NCBI RefSeq assembly: GCF_042466115.1
Contig: NZ_JAXHBQ010000001.1
Span: 3,149,350 to 3,213,349, forward strand
From: SW4 sp042466115
GTDB taxonomy: Bacteria > Pseudomonadota > Alphaproteobacteria > Rhodobacterales > Rhodobacteraceae
Length of the DNA: 64,000 nucleotides
Direction: 5' to 3'
Each line of letters begins with the position of its first letter. Position 1 is the first letter of the stretch. The position numbers and the translations under genes were made by a program. The notes under the pieces were generated by a model. The model saw nothing but the letters and a program-made list of their open reading frames with translations. It ran no database searches and was not told where the DNA came from. Of the stretch, positions 1 to 8,425 are shown piece by piece.

Positions 1-571
1 CGAAGGCTGCACATTGCCCATGCCGGGTGATCACAACGTATCAAACGCCCTGTCGGCTGTGGCAGTGGCGCGCCATCTGGGCATGAAGCTGGATGAAATC
101 CGCGCGGCACTTGCGGCCTTTGGCGGGGTAAACCGGCGCTTTACCAAAGTGGGCGAAGTTGGCGGCGTGACGATCATTGATGACTATGGCCACCACCCGA
201 CCGAAATTGCTGCCGTGCTAAAGGCGGCGCGCCAATCAAGCGAAGGCCGCGTGATCGCCGTGCACCAACCGCACCGCTATAGCCGTCTGCACAACCTGTT
301 TGATGATTTCTGCACCTGTTTCAATGATGCCGATGTCGTTGGTATCGCTGACATTTACGCCGCTGGCGAAGATCCGATCGCAGGCGCGAGCCGAGATGAT
401 CTGGTGCAGGGTCTGGTCCAGGCAGGCCACCGCGATGCCCGCGCTGTGCCCGACGAGGCCGCGCTGGCGCAACTGGTCCGCGACACCGCCAAACCGGGTG
501 ACATGGTCGTCTGTCTGGGCGCTGGCACGATCAGCGCATGGGCCAATGCCTTGCCGGAGAAGCTGAAATGA
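1..571 (+). CDS. murC: UDP-N-acetylmuramate--L-alanine ligase, 3' part
   Basis: C-terminal portion of MurC, the cytoplasmic ligase that adds L-alanine to UDP-MurNAc in peptidoglycan synthesis. The reading frame is open from base 2 at the window edge, so the ATP-binding N-terminus is missing. Visible Mur-ligase features are GDHNVSNALSAVAVA, the IDDYGHHPTEI segment with its HHP core, and VHQPHRYSRL, all in the order expected for the central and C-terminal domains. It heads a run continuing into murB, ddl and ftsQAZ. The stop overlaps the next start as ATGA at 568-571, suggesting coupled translation. The family assignment is firm. Confidence 0.95.
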   Translation, partial: EGCTLPMPGDHNVSNALSAVAVARHLGMKLDEIRAALAAFGGVNRRFTKVGEVGGVTIIDDYGHHPTEIAAVLKAARQSSEGRVIAVHQPHRYSRLHNLFDDFCTCFNDADVVGIADIYAAGEDPIAGASRDDLVQGLVQAGHRDARAVPDEAALAQLVRDTAKPGDMVVCLGAGTISAWANALPEKLK

Positions 572-1011
572 AAGCAGGCGGGCAAGCACTTTCCTTTGCA
601 ATTGCGCTGTCTGCGACGGCTGTTTGGGCCGATCCGCTGATCCTGCTCGACCAACAGGGCGAGGTGCGCGGCGACGAAGGTGTTTTGGTGCAAGCCTATC
701 AAGCGACCGTGCCGATGCAGGACGCCGAGGTCGGCGATGCAATCCGCGCAGCCCTTGGTGATGCGATGGCGGGCGATCCGCATGATTTCATCTTTGTCTT
801 CGTCTATCCCGTTGACCTAACAGCGGAAAACCTGGAAATGGCGGGGCAGGAAAGCACCTTTGCCGCCTATGGCTACATGACCAAAGACAGCGCCACTGCG
901 GGCTGGGTGTGGAACTTCTATCGTCACCCCGACGACCCCCAAGGCACTTTGCAAACCTGCGGTTCCGAATGGGAACCGGGCTGTCACTTTGCGTTGCGAG
1001 GTGACGAATGA
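568..1011 (+). CDS. small secreted protein between murC and murB, unknown function
   Basis: A 147-residue protein whose ATG overlaps the murC stop by four bases; I prefer this to an upstream in-frame ATG at 538 because it gives a clean signal peptide (residues 1-21, ending AVWA before DP). The mature part is acidic with three or four cysteines near the end (LQTCGSEWEPGCHF), so a disulfide in the periplasm is plausible. I recognise no named domain. It is the first of six short genes placed between murC and murB, all on one strand and tightly packed, so it is co-transcribed with peptidoglycan precursor genes. Function unknown. Confidence 0.7.
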   Translation: MKAGGQALSFAIALSATAVWADPLILLDQQGEVRGDEGVLVQAYQATVPMQDAEVGDAIRAALGDAMAGDPHDFIFVFVYPVDLTAENLEMAGQESTFAAYGYMTKDSATAGWVWNFYRHPDDPQGTLQTCGSEWEPGCHFALRGDE

Positions 1012-1235
1012 GCTGGGCCTATATCATCGCCGCGGCGGTCGTTTTAACGGGGCTTATCGCCGTGACGAAACTGCTGCGCCGGATGATGTTTGCCTTTGCG
1101 ATTGCCGTCACGGTGCTGTTGGTCATCCATATGCAGACCAACCCGACCGAAGGGGTGGCCGCATTGGCCGTGATGGGCGGGGGGCTTGGGTTCGCCGGAC
1201 CATTCCGGCGTCTGCTTCGGCGGGGGTTCCTATGA
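1008..1235 (+). CDS. small membrane protein, unknown function
   Basis: A 75-residue protein with two or three hydrophobic stretches (about 4-22, 26-42 and a glycine-rich segment 50-64) ending in a basic tail PFRRLLRRGFL. The ATG overlaps the previous stop by four bases (ATGA), and its own stop overlaps the next start the same way. The length and basic C-terminus resemble the two DUF2484-like proteins just downstream, so it may be a diverged relative; that is inference. Expected to sit in the inner membrane. Confidence 0.65.
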   Translation: MSWAYIIAAAVVLTGLIAVTKLLRRMMFAFAIAVTVLLVIHMQTNPTEGVAALAVMGGGLGFAGPFRRLLRRGFL

Positions 1236-1486
1236 GCAATGTCGTGATCCTGTCGTGTTTCTGGGTGCTGGCGGCGACTGTCGTTGCCTTTTTGCCCATG
1301 CGTTTGCAAATGATCCCCGGAATGGCGCTGCTGATCGCTGCACCTGTGTTGATCGTCTGGTTGGGGGCGATGCACGGCTGGTGGATTTCCGCGATTGCCT
1401 TTGCCGCCTTCGGGTCGATGTTTCGCAACCCGCTGATTTACCTATTCCGCCGCGCACGCGGTCAAAGGCCGGAGATCCCGAAATGA
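1232..1486 (+). CDS. DUF2484 family small membrane protein
   Basis: An 84-residue membrane protein of the type annotated DUF2484, which in Rhodobacterales is characteristically found beside murB. Hydrophobic stretches lie at about 5-22, 28-46 and 48-65, followed by the RNPLIYLFRRARGQ motif. The start at 1232 (ATG overlapping the previous TGA) is chosen over longer in-frame options that would overlap the upstream gene heavily. The next gene is a paralogue sharing the N-terminal MS..IL.F.W pattern and the R.P.IYL.R motif near the C-terminus. Role unknown; its position suggests envelope biogenesis. Confidence 0.75.
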   Translation: MSNVVILSCFWVLAATVVAFLPMRLQMIPGMALLIAAPVLIVWLGAMHGWWISAIAFAAFGSMFRNPLIYLFRRARGQRPEIPK

Positions 1487-1743
1487 GCATATCCCTGATC
1501 CTTGCCTTTCTCTGGTTCATCGTCGCTAACCTGATGGCGATGGTGCCAAGCCGCGACAATCACTGGCGTCGCGCCTATGTGCTGATCGCGATTGGTGTGC
1601 CGTTGGTAGGGTATGTAACCTATGAAAACGGGCCGCTTCTGGGGCTTTTGGTGCTGGCGGCGGGTGCCTCGGTGCTGCGCTGGCCGGTGATCTATCTGGG
1701 CCGCTGGATGCGGCGGCAGATCAACGATGGTGAGGGCGTGTAG
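1483..1743 (+). CDS. DUF2484 family small membrane protein, tandem paralogue
   Basis: An 86-residue membrane protein starting on the ATG that overlaps the preceding stop by four bases. Like its neighbour it has an N-terminal helix (MSISLILAFLWFIVANLMA), a central hydrophobic region and a terminal RWPVIYLGRWMRRQ motif, so the two genes are a tandem duplication within the DUF2484 type. The stop TAG overlaps the GTG start of the next gene by one base. No catalytic residues are evident. Function unknown. Confidence 0.72.
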   Translation: MSISLILAFLWFIVANLMAMVPSRDNHWRRAYVLIAIGVPLVGYVTYENGPLLGLLVLAAGASVLRWPVIYLGRWMRRQINDGEGV

Positions 1744-2054
1744 TGGAAATTTTCAGCCTTGCCGTACTGCTGATTCTTGGACTTGGCCCCTCGGCCTACG
1801 CCTTGGGCAAAAAAGCGGGCTATCGGTCGGTCTGGATTTGGGTCGTTCTGGCGGCGTTGGGATATCTTTATTGCTTTGTCGCCGGATATAATGCACCCGG
1901 CATGTGGGGACCGATTGAATATATTGGCGTCGCCCTGATCGTCGTGACACCTGCGGCAATCGCTGCCATCCTTGGCGCAGTTATCGGCGCTTTTCACAAG
2001 GAAGAAATGGCGCGCAAGGCCGCGCGGCAGTCCGAACCGGCCAGCACTGAATAG
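1743..2054 (+). CDS. small membrane protein, member of a second tandem pair
   Basis: A 103-residue protein beginning with GTG that shares a base with the preceding TAG stop. Three hydrophobic segments (about 4-22, 30-46, 60-80) are separated by short loops, with a charged tail HKEEMARKAARQSE. The pattern YALGKKAGYRSVWIWV and the later PAAIAAILGAVIGAFH recur in the next gene as YGLGRLIGYKTVWIFV and PALVGALVGGVIGGYH, showing they are paralogues. I recognise no characterised family. It belongs to the six-gene insert between murC and murB. Confidence 0.65.
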   Translation: MEIFSLAVLLILGLGPSAYALGKKAGYRSVWIWVVLAALGYLYCFVAGYNAPGMWGPIEYIGVALIVVTPAAIAAILGAVIGAFHKEEMARKAARQSEPASTE

Positions 2055-2063
2055 GGGCAAAGC

Positions 2064-2357
2064 ATGGATCCCGTCGTTTATCCCATCACCGTTTTCATTT
2101 TCGGGGGCCTTGCGGCTTACGGTCTAGGGCGGTTGATCGGCTACAAGACTGTCTGGATTTTTGTTGCGCTCGCCGTCATTGGTTACGCGATTTGCGGAGT
2201 TTCTGCGATGAACTCTACGGGTGAGTGGGCGGGTCTAGTTCAAATGCTGATAGCGATGTTTGTGATCTCGCCTGCTTTGGTTGGCGCGTTGGTCGGTGGC
2301 GTGATTGGCGGCTATCACAGGCAACGCAAAATGATTGAGCGATTTAATGACCAGTAA
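2064..2357 (+). CDS. small membrane protein, second copy of the tandem pair
   Basis: A 97-residue membrane protein, paralogue of the gene just upstream (shared motifs given there), with an ATG nine bases after the previous stop. Hydrophobic segments lie at about 6-22, 28-46 and 58-82; the tail YHRQRKMIERFNDQ is charged. Its last eleven bases overlap the ATG of murB in another frame, which indicates that the whole block is translated as one coupled unit with murB. Function unknown. Confidence 0.65.
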   Translation: MDPVVYPITVFIFGGLAAYGLGRLIGYKTVWIFVALAVIGYAICGVSAMNSTGEWAGLVQMLIAMFVISPALVGALVGGVIGGYHRQRKMIERFNDQ

Positions 2358-3279
2358 CCTCCCGCCCGTTCGCGGAACATTGACACCGAACCGCCCGCTG
2401 GCTGATCTGACGTGGATGCGTGTGGGCGGGCCAGCCGATTGGCTGTTCCAGCCCGCAGATGTGGATGATCTGGCGCAGTTTCTGGCTGCACTTGATCCTG
2501 ACGTTGCGGTGTTTCCCATGGGCGTGGGCAGCAACCTGATCGTGCGGGACGGGGGCGTGCGGGCCGTCGTTGTGCGCATGGGGCGCGGGTTCAACGGGAT
2601 CGCATTTGATGGCACGCGCGTGCGGGCAGGGGCGGCGGCCCTTGATGCGCACGTGGCGCGCAAGGCGGCGACCGAAGGGCTGGACCTGACATTCCTGCGC
2701 ACGATTCCCGGCACGATTGGCGGCGCTGTGCGGATGAATGCCGGTTGCTATGGCAGCTATATGGCCGATGTCTTGGAAAGCGTCACAGTTGTGTTGCGTG
2801 ACGGCACAGTCACCGAAATGGCCGCCGATGCGCTGGCGCTTGCCTATCGCCAATCCACCCTGCCCAATGGCGCGGTGATTGTTGGTGCGGTATTGAACGC
2901 CCCAAAGGGCGATCCGGCCGCGCTGGACCAGCGCATGGCGGACCAGCTGGCCAAACGCGACGAAACCCAACCCACCAAGGACCGCACGGCCGGCAGCACG
3001 TTCCGAAATCCGGCCGGATTCAGCAGCACAGGACGGGCTGACGACACCCACGATCTGAAGGCCTGGAAGGTGATTGATGACGCGGGGATGCGCGGTGCGA
3101 CACGCGGCGGGGCGGTGATGAACACCAAGCATTCCAATTTCCTGACCAACGCGGGCGGCGCAACTGCCGCCGATCTGGAAGGATTGGGCGAAGATGTCCG
3201 AAAAAAGGTTTACGATTCAAGCGGTATCACGTTAGAATGGGAAATTATGAGGGTCGGTGAACCGGCCGCTGATACCTAA
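2347..3279 (+). CDS. murB: UDP-N-acetylenolpyruvoylglucosamine reductase
   Basis: MurB reduces UDP-GlcNAc-enolpyruvate to UDP-MurNAc with NADPH and FAD in the cytoplasm. The 310-residue protein shows the FAD-domain signatures TWMRVGGPADW, GVGSNLIVRDGG and RTIPGTIGGAVRMNAGCYG, followed by the substrate-domain motif GSTFRNPAG containing the catalytic serine, and a typical end with MNTKHSNFLTNAGGATAADL. Start chosen at ATG 2347; a TTG four codons upstream is possible but less likely. It follows the six-gene membrane block with an 11-base overlap and precedes ddl. Confidence 0.95.
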   Translation: MTSNLPPVRGTLTPNRPLADLTWMRVGGPADWLFQPADVDDLAQFLAALDPDVAVFPMGVGSNLIVRDGGVRAVVVRMGRGFNGIAFDGTRVRAGAAALDAHVARKAATEGLDLTFLRTIPGTIGGAVRMNAGCYGSYMADVLESVTVVLRDGTVTEMAADALALAYRQSTLPNGAVIVGAVLNAPKGDPAALDQRMADQLAKRDETQPTKDRTAGSTFRNPAGFSSTGRADDTHDLKAWKVIDDAGMRGATRGGAVMNTKHSNFLTNAGGATAADLEGLGEDVRKKVYDSSGITLEWEIMRVGEPAADT

Positions 3280-3377
3280 GACACGAAAGACGGAAACTCC
3301 GGCCGAAATGGCCATGCCCAGGCAGGGGCAAAGCAACGACGAACCGCAAAAGGTTCGCATTGAAGGCGCAAGTGGGA

Positions 3378-4292
3378 ATGTCGAGCAGGACAAATCCCAA
3401 GGTGGTAGTATTGATGGGTGGCCCTTCCGCGGAACGCGAGGTGTCTCTCAGTTCAGGTCGCGAATGTGCGGCTGCCTTGGTGAAAGCGGGATATGACGTG
3501 GTCGAGGTCGATGCAGGCCCCGATCTTTCTGCGCGTCTGAGCGATATCAAGCCCGATGTGGTGTTCAACGCCCTGCATGGCCGCTGGGGCGAGGACGGCT
3601 GCGTGCAGGGTATCCTTGAATGGCTGCGCATCCCCTATACCCATTCCGGTGTGCTGGCCTCGGCCCTTGCGATGGACAAGGAAAAGTCCAAGGCCGCGTT
3701 TCGGATTGCCGGTTTGCCCGTTGTCGATAGCGTTCTGGCGGCGCGTGACGATGTGCGGGCGCGCCATGTGATGCCGCCACCCTATGTGGTGAAACCCAAT
3801 AACGAAGGGTCCAGCGTTGGCATCTATCTGGTGCATGACGCGGCCAATGGCCCGCCGCAACTGGACGACACCATGCCCGACACGGTCATGGTTGAAACCT
3901 ACGCGCCGGGTCGCGAGCTGACGACCACCGTGATGGGCGAACGTGCGCTGACCGTGACGGATATCCTGACCGACGGTTGGTATGACTATGATGCCAAGTA
4001 TAAAGAGGGCGGGTCGCGCCACGTGGTGCCCGCCGATCTGCCGCGCGACATTTTCGACGCTTGCATGGATTACGCCCTGCGCGCTCATGATGCACTGGGG
4101 TGTCGCGGTGTCAGCCGCACCGACTTCCGCTGGGACGACACCCGCGGTTTGGACGGGTTGATCCTGCTTGAAACCAATACCCAACCGGGGATGACACCAA
4201 CATCCCTGTCCCCCGAACAGGCCGCGCATGTCGGAATATCCTTTCCCGACATGTGCCGCTGGATGGTGGAGGATGCCTCATGCGCGCGCTGA
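3378..4292 (+). CDS. ddl: D-alanine--D-alanine ligase
   Basis: Ddl joins two D-alanines with ATP to give the dipeptide used by MurF. The 304-residue protein has the N-terminal VVVLMGGPSAEREVSLSSG motif, VFNALHGRWGEDG, the ATP-grasp segment VVKPNNEGSSVGI, and the C-terminal metal-binding stretch LLETNTQPGMTPTSLSPEQ. ATG 3378 is preferred over an in-frame TTG at 3360. The 98-bp gap after murB holds no gene that I can support. Its end overlaps ftsQ by 13 bases, in the usual dcw order. Confidence 0.95.
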   Translation: MSSRTNPKVVVLMGGPSAEREVSLSSGRECAAALVKAGYDVVEVDAGPDLSARLSDIKPDVVFNALHGRWGEDGCVQGILEWLRIPYTHSGVLASALAMDKEKSKAAFRIAGLPVVDSVLAARDDVRARHVMPPPYVVKPNNEGSSVGIYLVHDAANGPPQLDDTMPDTVMVETYAPGRELTTTVMGERALTVTDILTDGWYDYDAKYKEGGSRHVVPADLPRDIFDACMDYALRAHDALGCRGVSRTDFRWDDTRGLDGLILLETNTQPGMTPTSLSPEQAAHVGISFPDMCRWMVEDASCAR

Positions 4293-5149
4293 AATCAGGC
4301 TTGCGCCGTGATCCGGCCCCGTCCCGCTGGGGCTATCGCTATCAGCGCCTGATGCTGACGCCGCTGTTCCGGCGCATGATCAAGGTCGGGCTGCCTGTGG
4401 GGCTGGTGGTGTTCGCGCTTGGCTTCTGGGTGATCCACGAAGACAACCGCGCGATGATTGCCGATAAATACGCGCAGACCATTGACAGTATCCAGCAGCG
4501 CCCGGAATTCATGGTGCAGATGATGGCCGTGGACGGCGCGGATGATGCACTTGCCAGTGACGTGCGCGAAGTCCTGCCGGTGGAATTCCCGATCTCGTCG
4601 TTTGATCTGGACCTCGAGGAAATGCGCCAGACCGTCGAAGCCTTGAATGCCGTGGCCGATGCCACGTTGCGGGTGCGTCCGGGCGGCATCTTGCAGGTTG
4701 ATATCGTGCAGCGAGTGCCGGTGGCCGTTTGGCGCCAGTCGGACGGGCTGCGCCTGATTGATGCGGACGGGCATATCGTCGGGCCGCTGCATTTCCGTGC
4801 GGATCGCGCCGATCTGCCGCTGATTGCCGGTGACGGTGCGCGCGAACAACTGGCCGAAGGCTTGCAGCTTTACCGTGCCGCTGGCCCGTTGGCACCGCGC
4901 ATGCGTGGGGTGATGCGGATGGGTGAACGCCGCTGGGATATCGTGCTGGACCGCGACCAGCGCATTCTGTTGCCCACCGATGATCCCGTCAGCGCCTTTG
5001 AACGGGTCGTCGCACTGGCGCAGGCCCGGGACATGCTGGAACGGGACGTTGTCGTGGTCGATATGCGCAATCCGGACCGGCCAACGGTGCGTTTGAATGA
5101 ACAGGCGGTCGCAGCAATGCGCGCCATTAATATGACCGATGGGGAATAG
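4280..5149 (+). CDS. ftsQ: cell division protein FtsQ
   Basis: A bitopic inner-membrane protein of the divisome that links early and late division proteins (with FtsB/FtsL). The 289-residue sequence has a basic cytoplasmic N-terminus, one membrane segment at about 35-52 (VGLPVGLVVFALGFWVI), then a periplasmic POTRA-like region and FtsQ domain with VDIVQRVPVAVWRQ and LRLIDADGHIV. ATG 4280 overlaps the end of ddl; a longer in-frame start at 4253 would overlap more and lacks support. ftsA follows after seven bases. Confidence 0.92.
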   Translation: MRALKSGLRRDPAPSRWGYRYQRLMLTPLFRRMIKVGLPVGLVVFALGFWVIHEDNRAMIADKYAQTIDSIQQRPEFMVQMMAVDGADDALASDVREVLPVEFPISSFDLDLEEMRQTVEALNAVADATLRVRPGGILQVDIVQRVPVAVWRQSDGLRLIDADGHIVGPLHFRADRADLPLIAGDGAREQLAEGLQLYRAAGPLAPRMRGVMRMGERRWDIVLDRDQRILLPTDDPVSAFERVVALAQARDMLERDVVVVDMRNPDRPTVRLNEQAVAAMRAINMTDGE

Positions 5150-5156
5150 GGTAGTA

Positions 5157-6491
5157 ATGAAAGAGCTGTATCAAAGCCAGCGCGCCATGCGCAACATGCG
5201 CCAAGCAGCCATGCAACGCGGTGTCATCGCCATTCTGGACGTGGGCACATCCAAAATCGCCTGCCTTGTCCTGCGCTTTGACGGGCCCGAACGGTTCCGC
5301 GACAGCGATGGTGTGGGATCAATGGCGGGGCAGTCGTCGTTTCGTGTGATCGGGGCCGCCACGACGCGTTCGCGCGGTGTGCGTTTTGGCGAGGTCGAGG
5401 CGATGTCGGAAACCGAGCGCGCCATTCGCACCGCGCTTCAGGCCGCGCAGAAAATGGCCAACGTGCGCGTTGATCATGTGATTGCCTGCCTGTCGGGCGC
5501 GCGGCCACGGTCTTATGGGCTGGACGGCGCGATTGATCTGGCCGGTGGGTTGGTGAGTGAGGGTGATATCGGCCGCGTCTTGGCGGCCTGCGATGTCCCT
5601 GATTATGGCGATGGGCGCGAAGTGCTGCATGCCCAGCCCGTGAATTTCGCGCTGGATAACCGCACCGGCATGGGCGACCCGCGCGGCCAGATCGGCCAGC
5701 GCCTGTCAACGGACATGCATTTGCTGACGGTCGAAGCCTCGGCGATCCAGAACCTTCTTTACTGTATCAACCGGTGCGATCTTGAGCTGGCGGGGCTTGC
5801 GTCATCGGCCTATGTGTCGGGCATTTCCGCGCTGGTCGAGGACGAACAGGAACTTGGCGCGGCCTGTATTGATCTGGGTGGCGGCTCGACCGGCATTTCC
5901 GTCTTTATCAAGAAACACATGATCTATTCCGATGCGGTGCGCATGGGCGGCGACCATGTGACCAGCGACATTTCCATGGGGCTTCAGGTGCCCACGGCCA
6001 CGGCCGAACGGATCAAGACATTTTATGGCGGCGTTGTCGCCACGGGGATGGATGACCGCGAGATGATCGAGATTGGCGGCGACACAGGCGATTGGGAACA
6101 TGACCGCCGCACCGTCAGCCGCGCCGAACTGATCGGCATCATGCGTCCCCGCGTCGAGGAAATTCTGGAAGAAGTGCGCGTGCGACTGGATGCGGCGGGT
6201 TTTGAACACCTGCCCAGCCAGCAGATCGTGCTGACAGGCGGCGCAAGCCAGATCCCCGGACTGGACGGATTGGCGTCCAAGATTTTGGGCCAGCAGGTGC
6301 GCCTTGGCCGCCCGCTGCGTGTGCACGGATTGCCACAGGCCGCGACCGGCCCGGCATTTGCAAGTGCGGTGGGGCTGTCGCTTTTCGCGGCAAATCCACA
6401 AGACGAATGGTGGGATTTTGAAATCCCGGCCGAAAAATACCCCGCGCGTTCGCTAAAACGGGCGGTAAAATGGTTTAAGGACAACTGGTGA
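5157..6491 (+). CDS. ftsA: cell division protein FtsA
   Basis: An actin-like ATPase that anchors FtsZ filaments to the membrane. In 444 residues it shows the phosphate-1 motif LDVGTSK (27-33), the phosphate-2 motif IDLGGGSTGIS (about 238-248), the adenosine motif LTGGASQIPG (about 359-368) and a C-terminal amphipathic membrane-targeting helix SLKRAVKWFKDNW. The start at 5157 gives an N-terminal extension of about 22 residues before the fold begins, common in alphaproteobacterial FtsA. An in-frame ATG at 5139 overlaps ftsQ and is less likely. Confidence 0.95.
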   Translation: MKELYQSQRAMRNMRQAAMQRGVIAILDVGTSKIACLVLRFDGPERFRDSDGVGSMAGQSSFRVIGAATTRSRGVRFGEVEAMSETERAIRTALQAAQKMANVRVDHVIACLSGARPRSYGLDGAIDLAGGLVSEGDIGRVLAACDVPDYGDGREVLHAQPVNFALDNRTGMGDPRGQIGQRLSTDMHLLTVEASAIQNLLYCINRCDLELAGLASSAYVSGISALVEDEQELGAACIDLGGGSTGISVFIKKHMIYSDAVRMGGDHVTSDISMGLQVPTATAERIKTFYGGVVATGMDDREMIEIGGDTGDWEHDRRTVSRAELIGIMRPRVEEILEEVRVRLDAAGFEHLPSQQIVLTGGASQIPGLDGLASKILGQQVRLGRPLRVHGLPQAATGPAFASAVGLSLFAANPQDEWWDFEIPAEKYPARSLKRAVKWFKDNW

Positions 6492-6663
6492 TACGCAAGA
6501 TATTGCCGATTGCCCGAAATCCGGCGGGAAAAGTCGTTAAAGGGGCCACATTTTGCGGTTCTTTCGTGTTTTTTCCGTGACGATCCGGCCCTATCCCGTT
6601 AGGATCGGACAAATATAGGCGAATTTGCCCGATGGGACGGGCCAAAAACAGGCGGACAGAGCA

Positions 6664-8232
6664 ATGACATTGAACCTTTCCATGCCCGGACAGGAAGAAT
6701 TGAAGCCCCGCATCACCGTGTTCGGTGTTGGCGGTGCAGGTGGCAACGCGGTGAACAACATGATCGAGCAAGAGCTTGAGGGTGTTGAATTTGTCGTCGC
6801 CAACACGGACGCACAGGCGCTTCAGCAGTCTCGCTCGGATGCGAAAATCCAGATGGGCGTCAAAGTCACCGAAGGTCTGGGCGCGGGTGCACGCGCCACT
6901 GTCGGTGCCGCCGCCGCCGAGGAAAGCATCGAACAGATCGTTGATCATCTGGCCGGCGCACACATGTGTTTCATCACCGCAGGCATGGGCGGGGGCACCG
7001 GCACAGGTGCCGCGCCGATCATCGCGCAGGCCGCGCGCGAACTGGGTGTGCTGACCGTCGGTGTTGTCACCAAGCCGTTCCAGTTCGAAGGCGGCAAGCG
7101 CATGAAGCAGGCCGACGAGGGCATCGAAGCCCTGCAAAAGGTCGTTGATACGCTGATCATCATTCCCAACCAGAACCTGTTCCGGATGGCGACGGAAAAC
7201 ACCACATTCACCGAAGCTTTCGCTTTGGCCGATGACGTTCTGTATCAGGGCGTCAAGGGTGTGACCGATCTGATGGTCCGCCCCGGCCTGATCAACCTTG
7301 ATTTCGCCGATGTTCGCGCCGTGATGGACGAAATGGGCAAGGCGATGATGGGAACAGGCGAAGCCGATGGTCAGGACCGCGCCGTGCAAGCCGCCGAAAA
7401 GGCAATCGCCAACCCGCTTCTGGACGAAATCAGCCTCGAAGGCGCGCGCGGCGTGCTGATCAACATCACCGGTGGTTACGATCTGACGCTGTTCGAACTG
7501 GACGAGGCCGCCAACAAGATTCGCGAAAAGGTAGATCCCGATGCCAATATCATCGTCGGTTCGACCTTGGATACCAGCATGGAAGGCCGGATGCGCGTTT
7601 CGGTCGTGGCCACAGGCATCGACGCCGTGACCAGCCAGTCCGCGATGCCGGTGCCGCGCCGGTCCATGGCGCAGCCTTTGGCGCAGCATGTCGCAGCTGA
7701 AGAACCAGTCGCAGCACCCGAAGCGGAACCAGTCGCTGCCCGCACCGAAGAGGTTGCCGCTCAGGCACCTTCCCAGGACCTGTTTGACGACGAACAATAC
7801 ACCGCCGCCGAACAAGCCGAGGACATCTTCGAGCCAGCGCAGGACGAGGTTGCTGCCGATGACGGCCTGCCCGAACCTGCCTATCAGCCACGCCCCGAAC
7901 CCGCGTTCGAGGCCGAGCCGGAAGCCTTTGTTGCGCCGCGCGCACCTGCAGCAGGCACGCCGTCACCCGATGCGATGGCCCGCCTGAAAGCCGCCGCAGA
8001 ACAGCGTCAGGCCCCGCGCGAGCAAGCGCCCGCCGCGGCCCCCGCCGCTGCCGAGGAAAAGCCGCGTTTCGGGATCAACTCGCTGATCAACCGCATGACC
8101 GGCCATGCCGCTGAACAGCAGGCCGAGGCCCGCCCGCAGCCGCAAGTCACTGCCCTGCGCGAAGAGCCAGCCGCCGACCCGGAACAGGAGCGGATCGAAA
8201 TTCCTGCCTTCCTGCGCCGTCAGGCCAACTAA
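6664..8232 (+). CDS. ftsZ: cell division GTPase FtsZ
   Basis: The tubulin-like GTPase that forms the cytokinetic ring. In 522 residues it has the G-box GGGTGTG (109-115), the NLDFAD T7-loop sequence (211-216), which supplies the catalytic Asp, and the conserved C-terminal peptide IEIPAFLRRQAN (about 511-522) that binds FtsA and other partners. Between about 325 and 505 lies a long Ala/Glu/Pro-rich linker, typical of alphaproteobacteria and much longer than in E. coli. The 172-bp gap after ftsA probably carries its own promoter, though I could not assign -35/-10 boxes. A clear terminator follows. Confidence 0.97.
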   Translation: MTLNLSMPGQEELKPRITVFGVGGAGGNAVNNMIEQELEGVEFVVANTDAQALQQSRSDAKIQMGVKVTEGLGAGARATVGAAAAEESIEQIVDHLAGAHMCFITAGMGGGTGTGAAPIIAQAARELGVLTVGVVTKPFQFEGGKRMKQADEGIEALQKVVDTLIIIPNQNLFRMATENTTFTEAFALADDVLYQGVKGVTDLMVRPGLINLDFADVRAVMDEMGKAMMGTGEADGQDRAVQAAEKAIANPLLDEISLEGARGVLINITGGYDLTLFELDEAANKIREKVDPDANIIVGSTLDTSMEGRMRVSVVATGIDAVTSQSAMPVPRRSMAQPLAQHVAAEEPVAAPEAEPVAARTEEVAAQAPSQDLFDDEQYTAAEQAEDIFEPAQDEVAADDGLPEPAYQPRPEPAFEAEPEAFVAPRAPAAGTPSPDAMARLKAAAEQRQAPREQAPAAAPAAAEEKPRFGINSLINRMTGHAAEQQAEARPQPQVTALREEPAADPEQERIEIPAFLRRQAN

Positions 8233-8257
8233 AACACGTCACAATTTGACAATGGAG

Positions 8258-8283
8258 GGGCCGCAGCAATGCGGCCCTTTTTG
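8258..8283 (+). terminator. intrinsic terminator after ftsZ
   Basis: A perfect GGGCCGC / GCGGCCC stem with a six-base loop (AGCAAT) followed directly by five T residues, 25 bases after the ftsZ stop. This closes the murC-ftsZ transcription unit. The remaining gap to lpxC (to 8425) holds no further gene that I can support. Confidence 0.85.
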
Positions 8284-8425
8284 TTTGCAATCAAAGGGTT
8301 GTCGGCGCGAAAGCGGCAATCCGCGCGTCTGTTACAGGGATGTTTCAGAACGTTGCAAACTGTGAGTTGAGGATCGGCGCGCCACACCTTACCTGATGGT
8401 CAACCAAAACCTGAGGGGCGACTCT

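Noticed and set aside
6492..6663. CtrA-type regulation of ftsZ
   Set aside because: I looked for TTAA-N7-TTAA in the ftsA-ftsZ gap and did not find a full motif.
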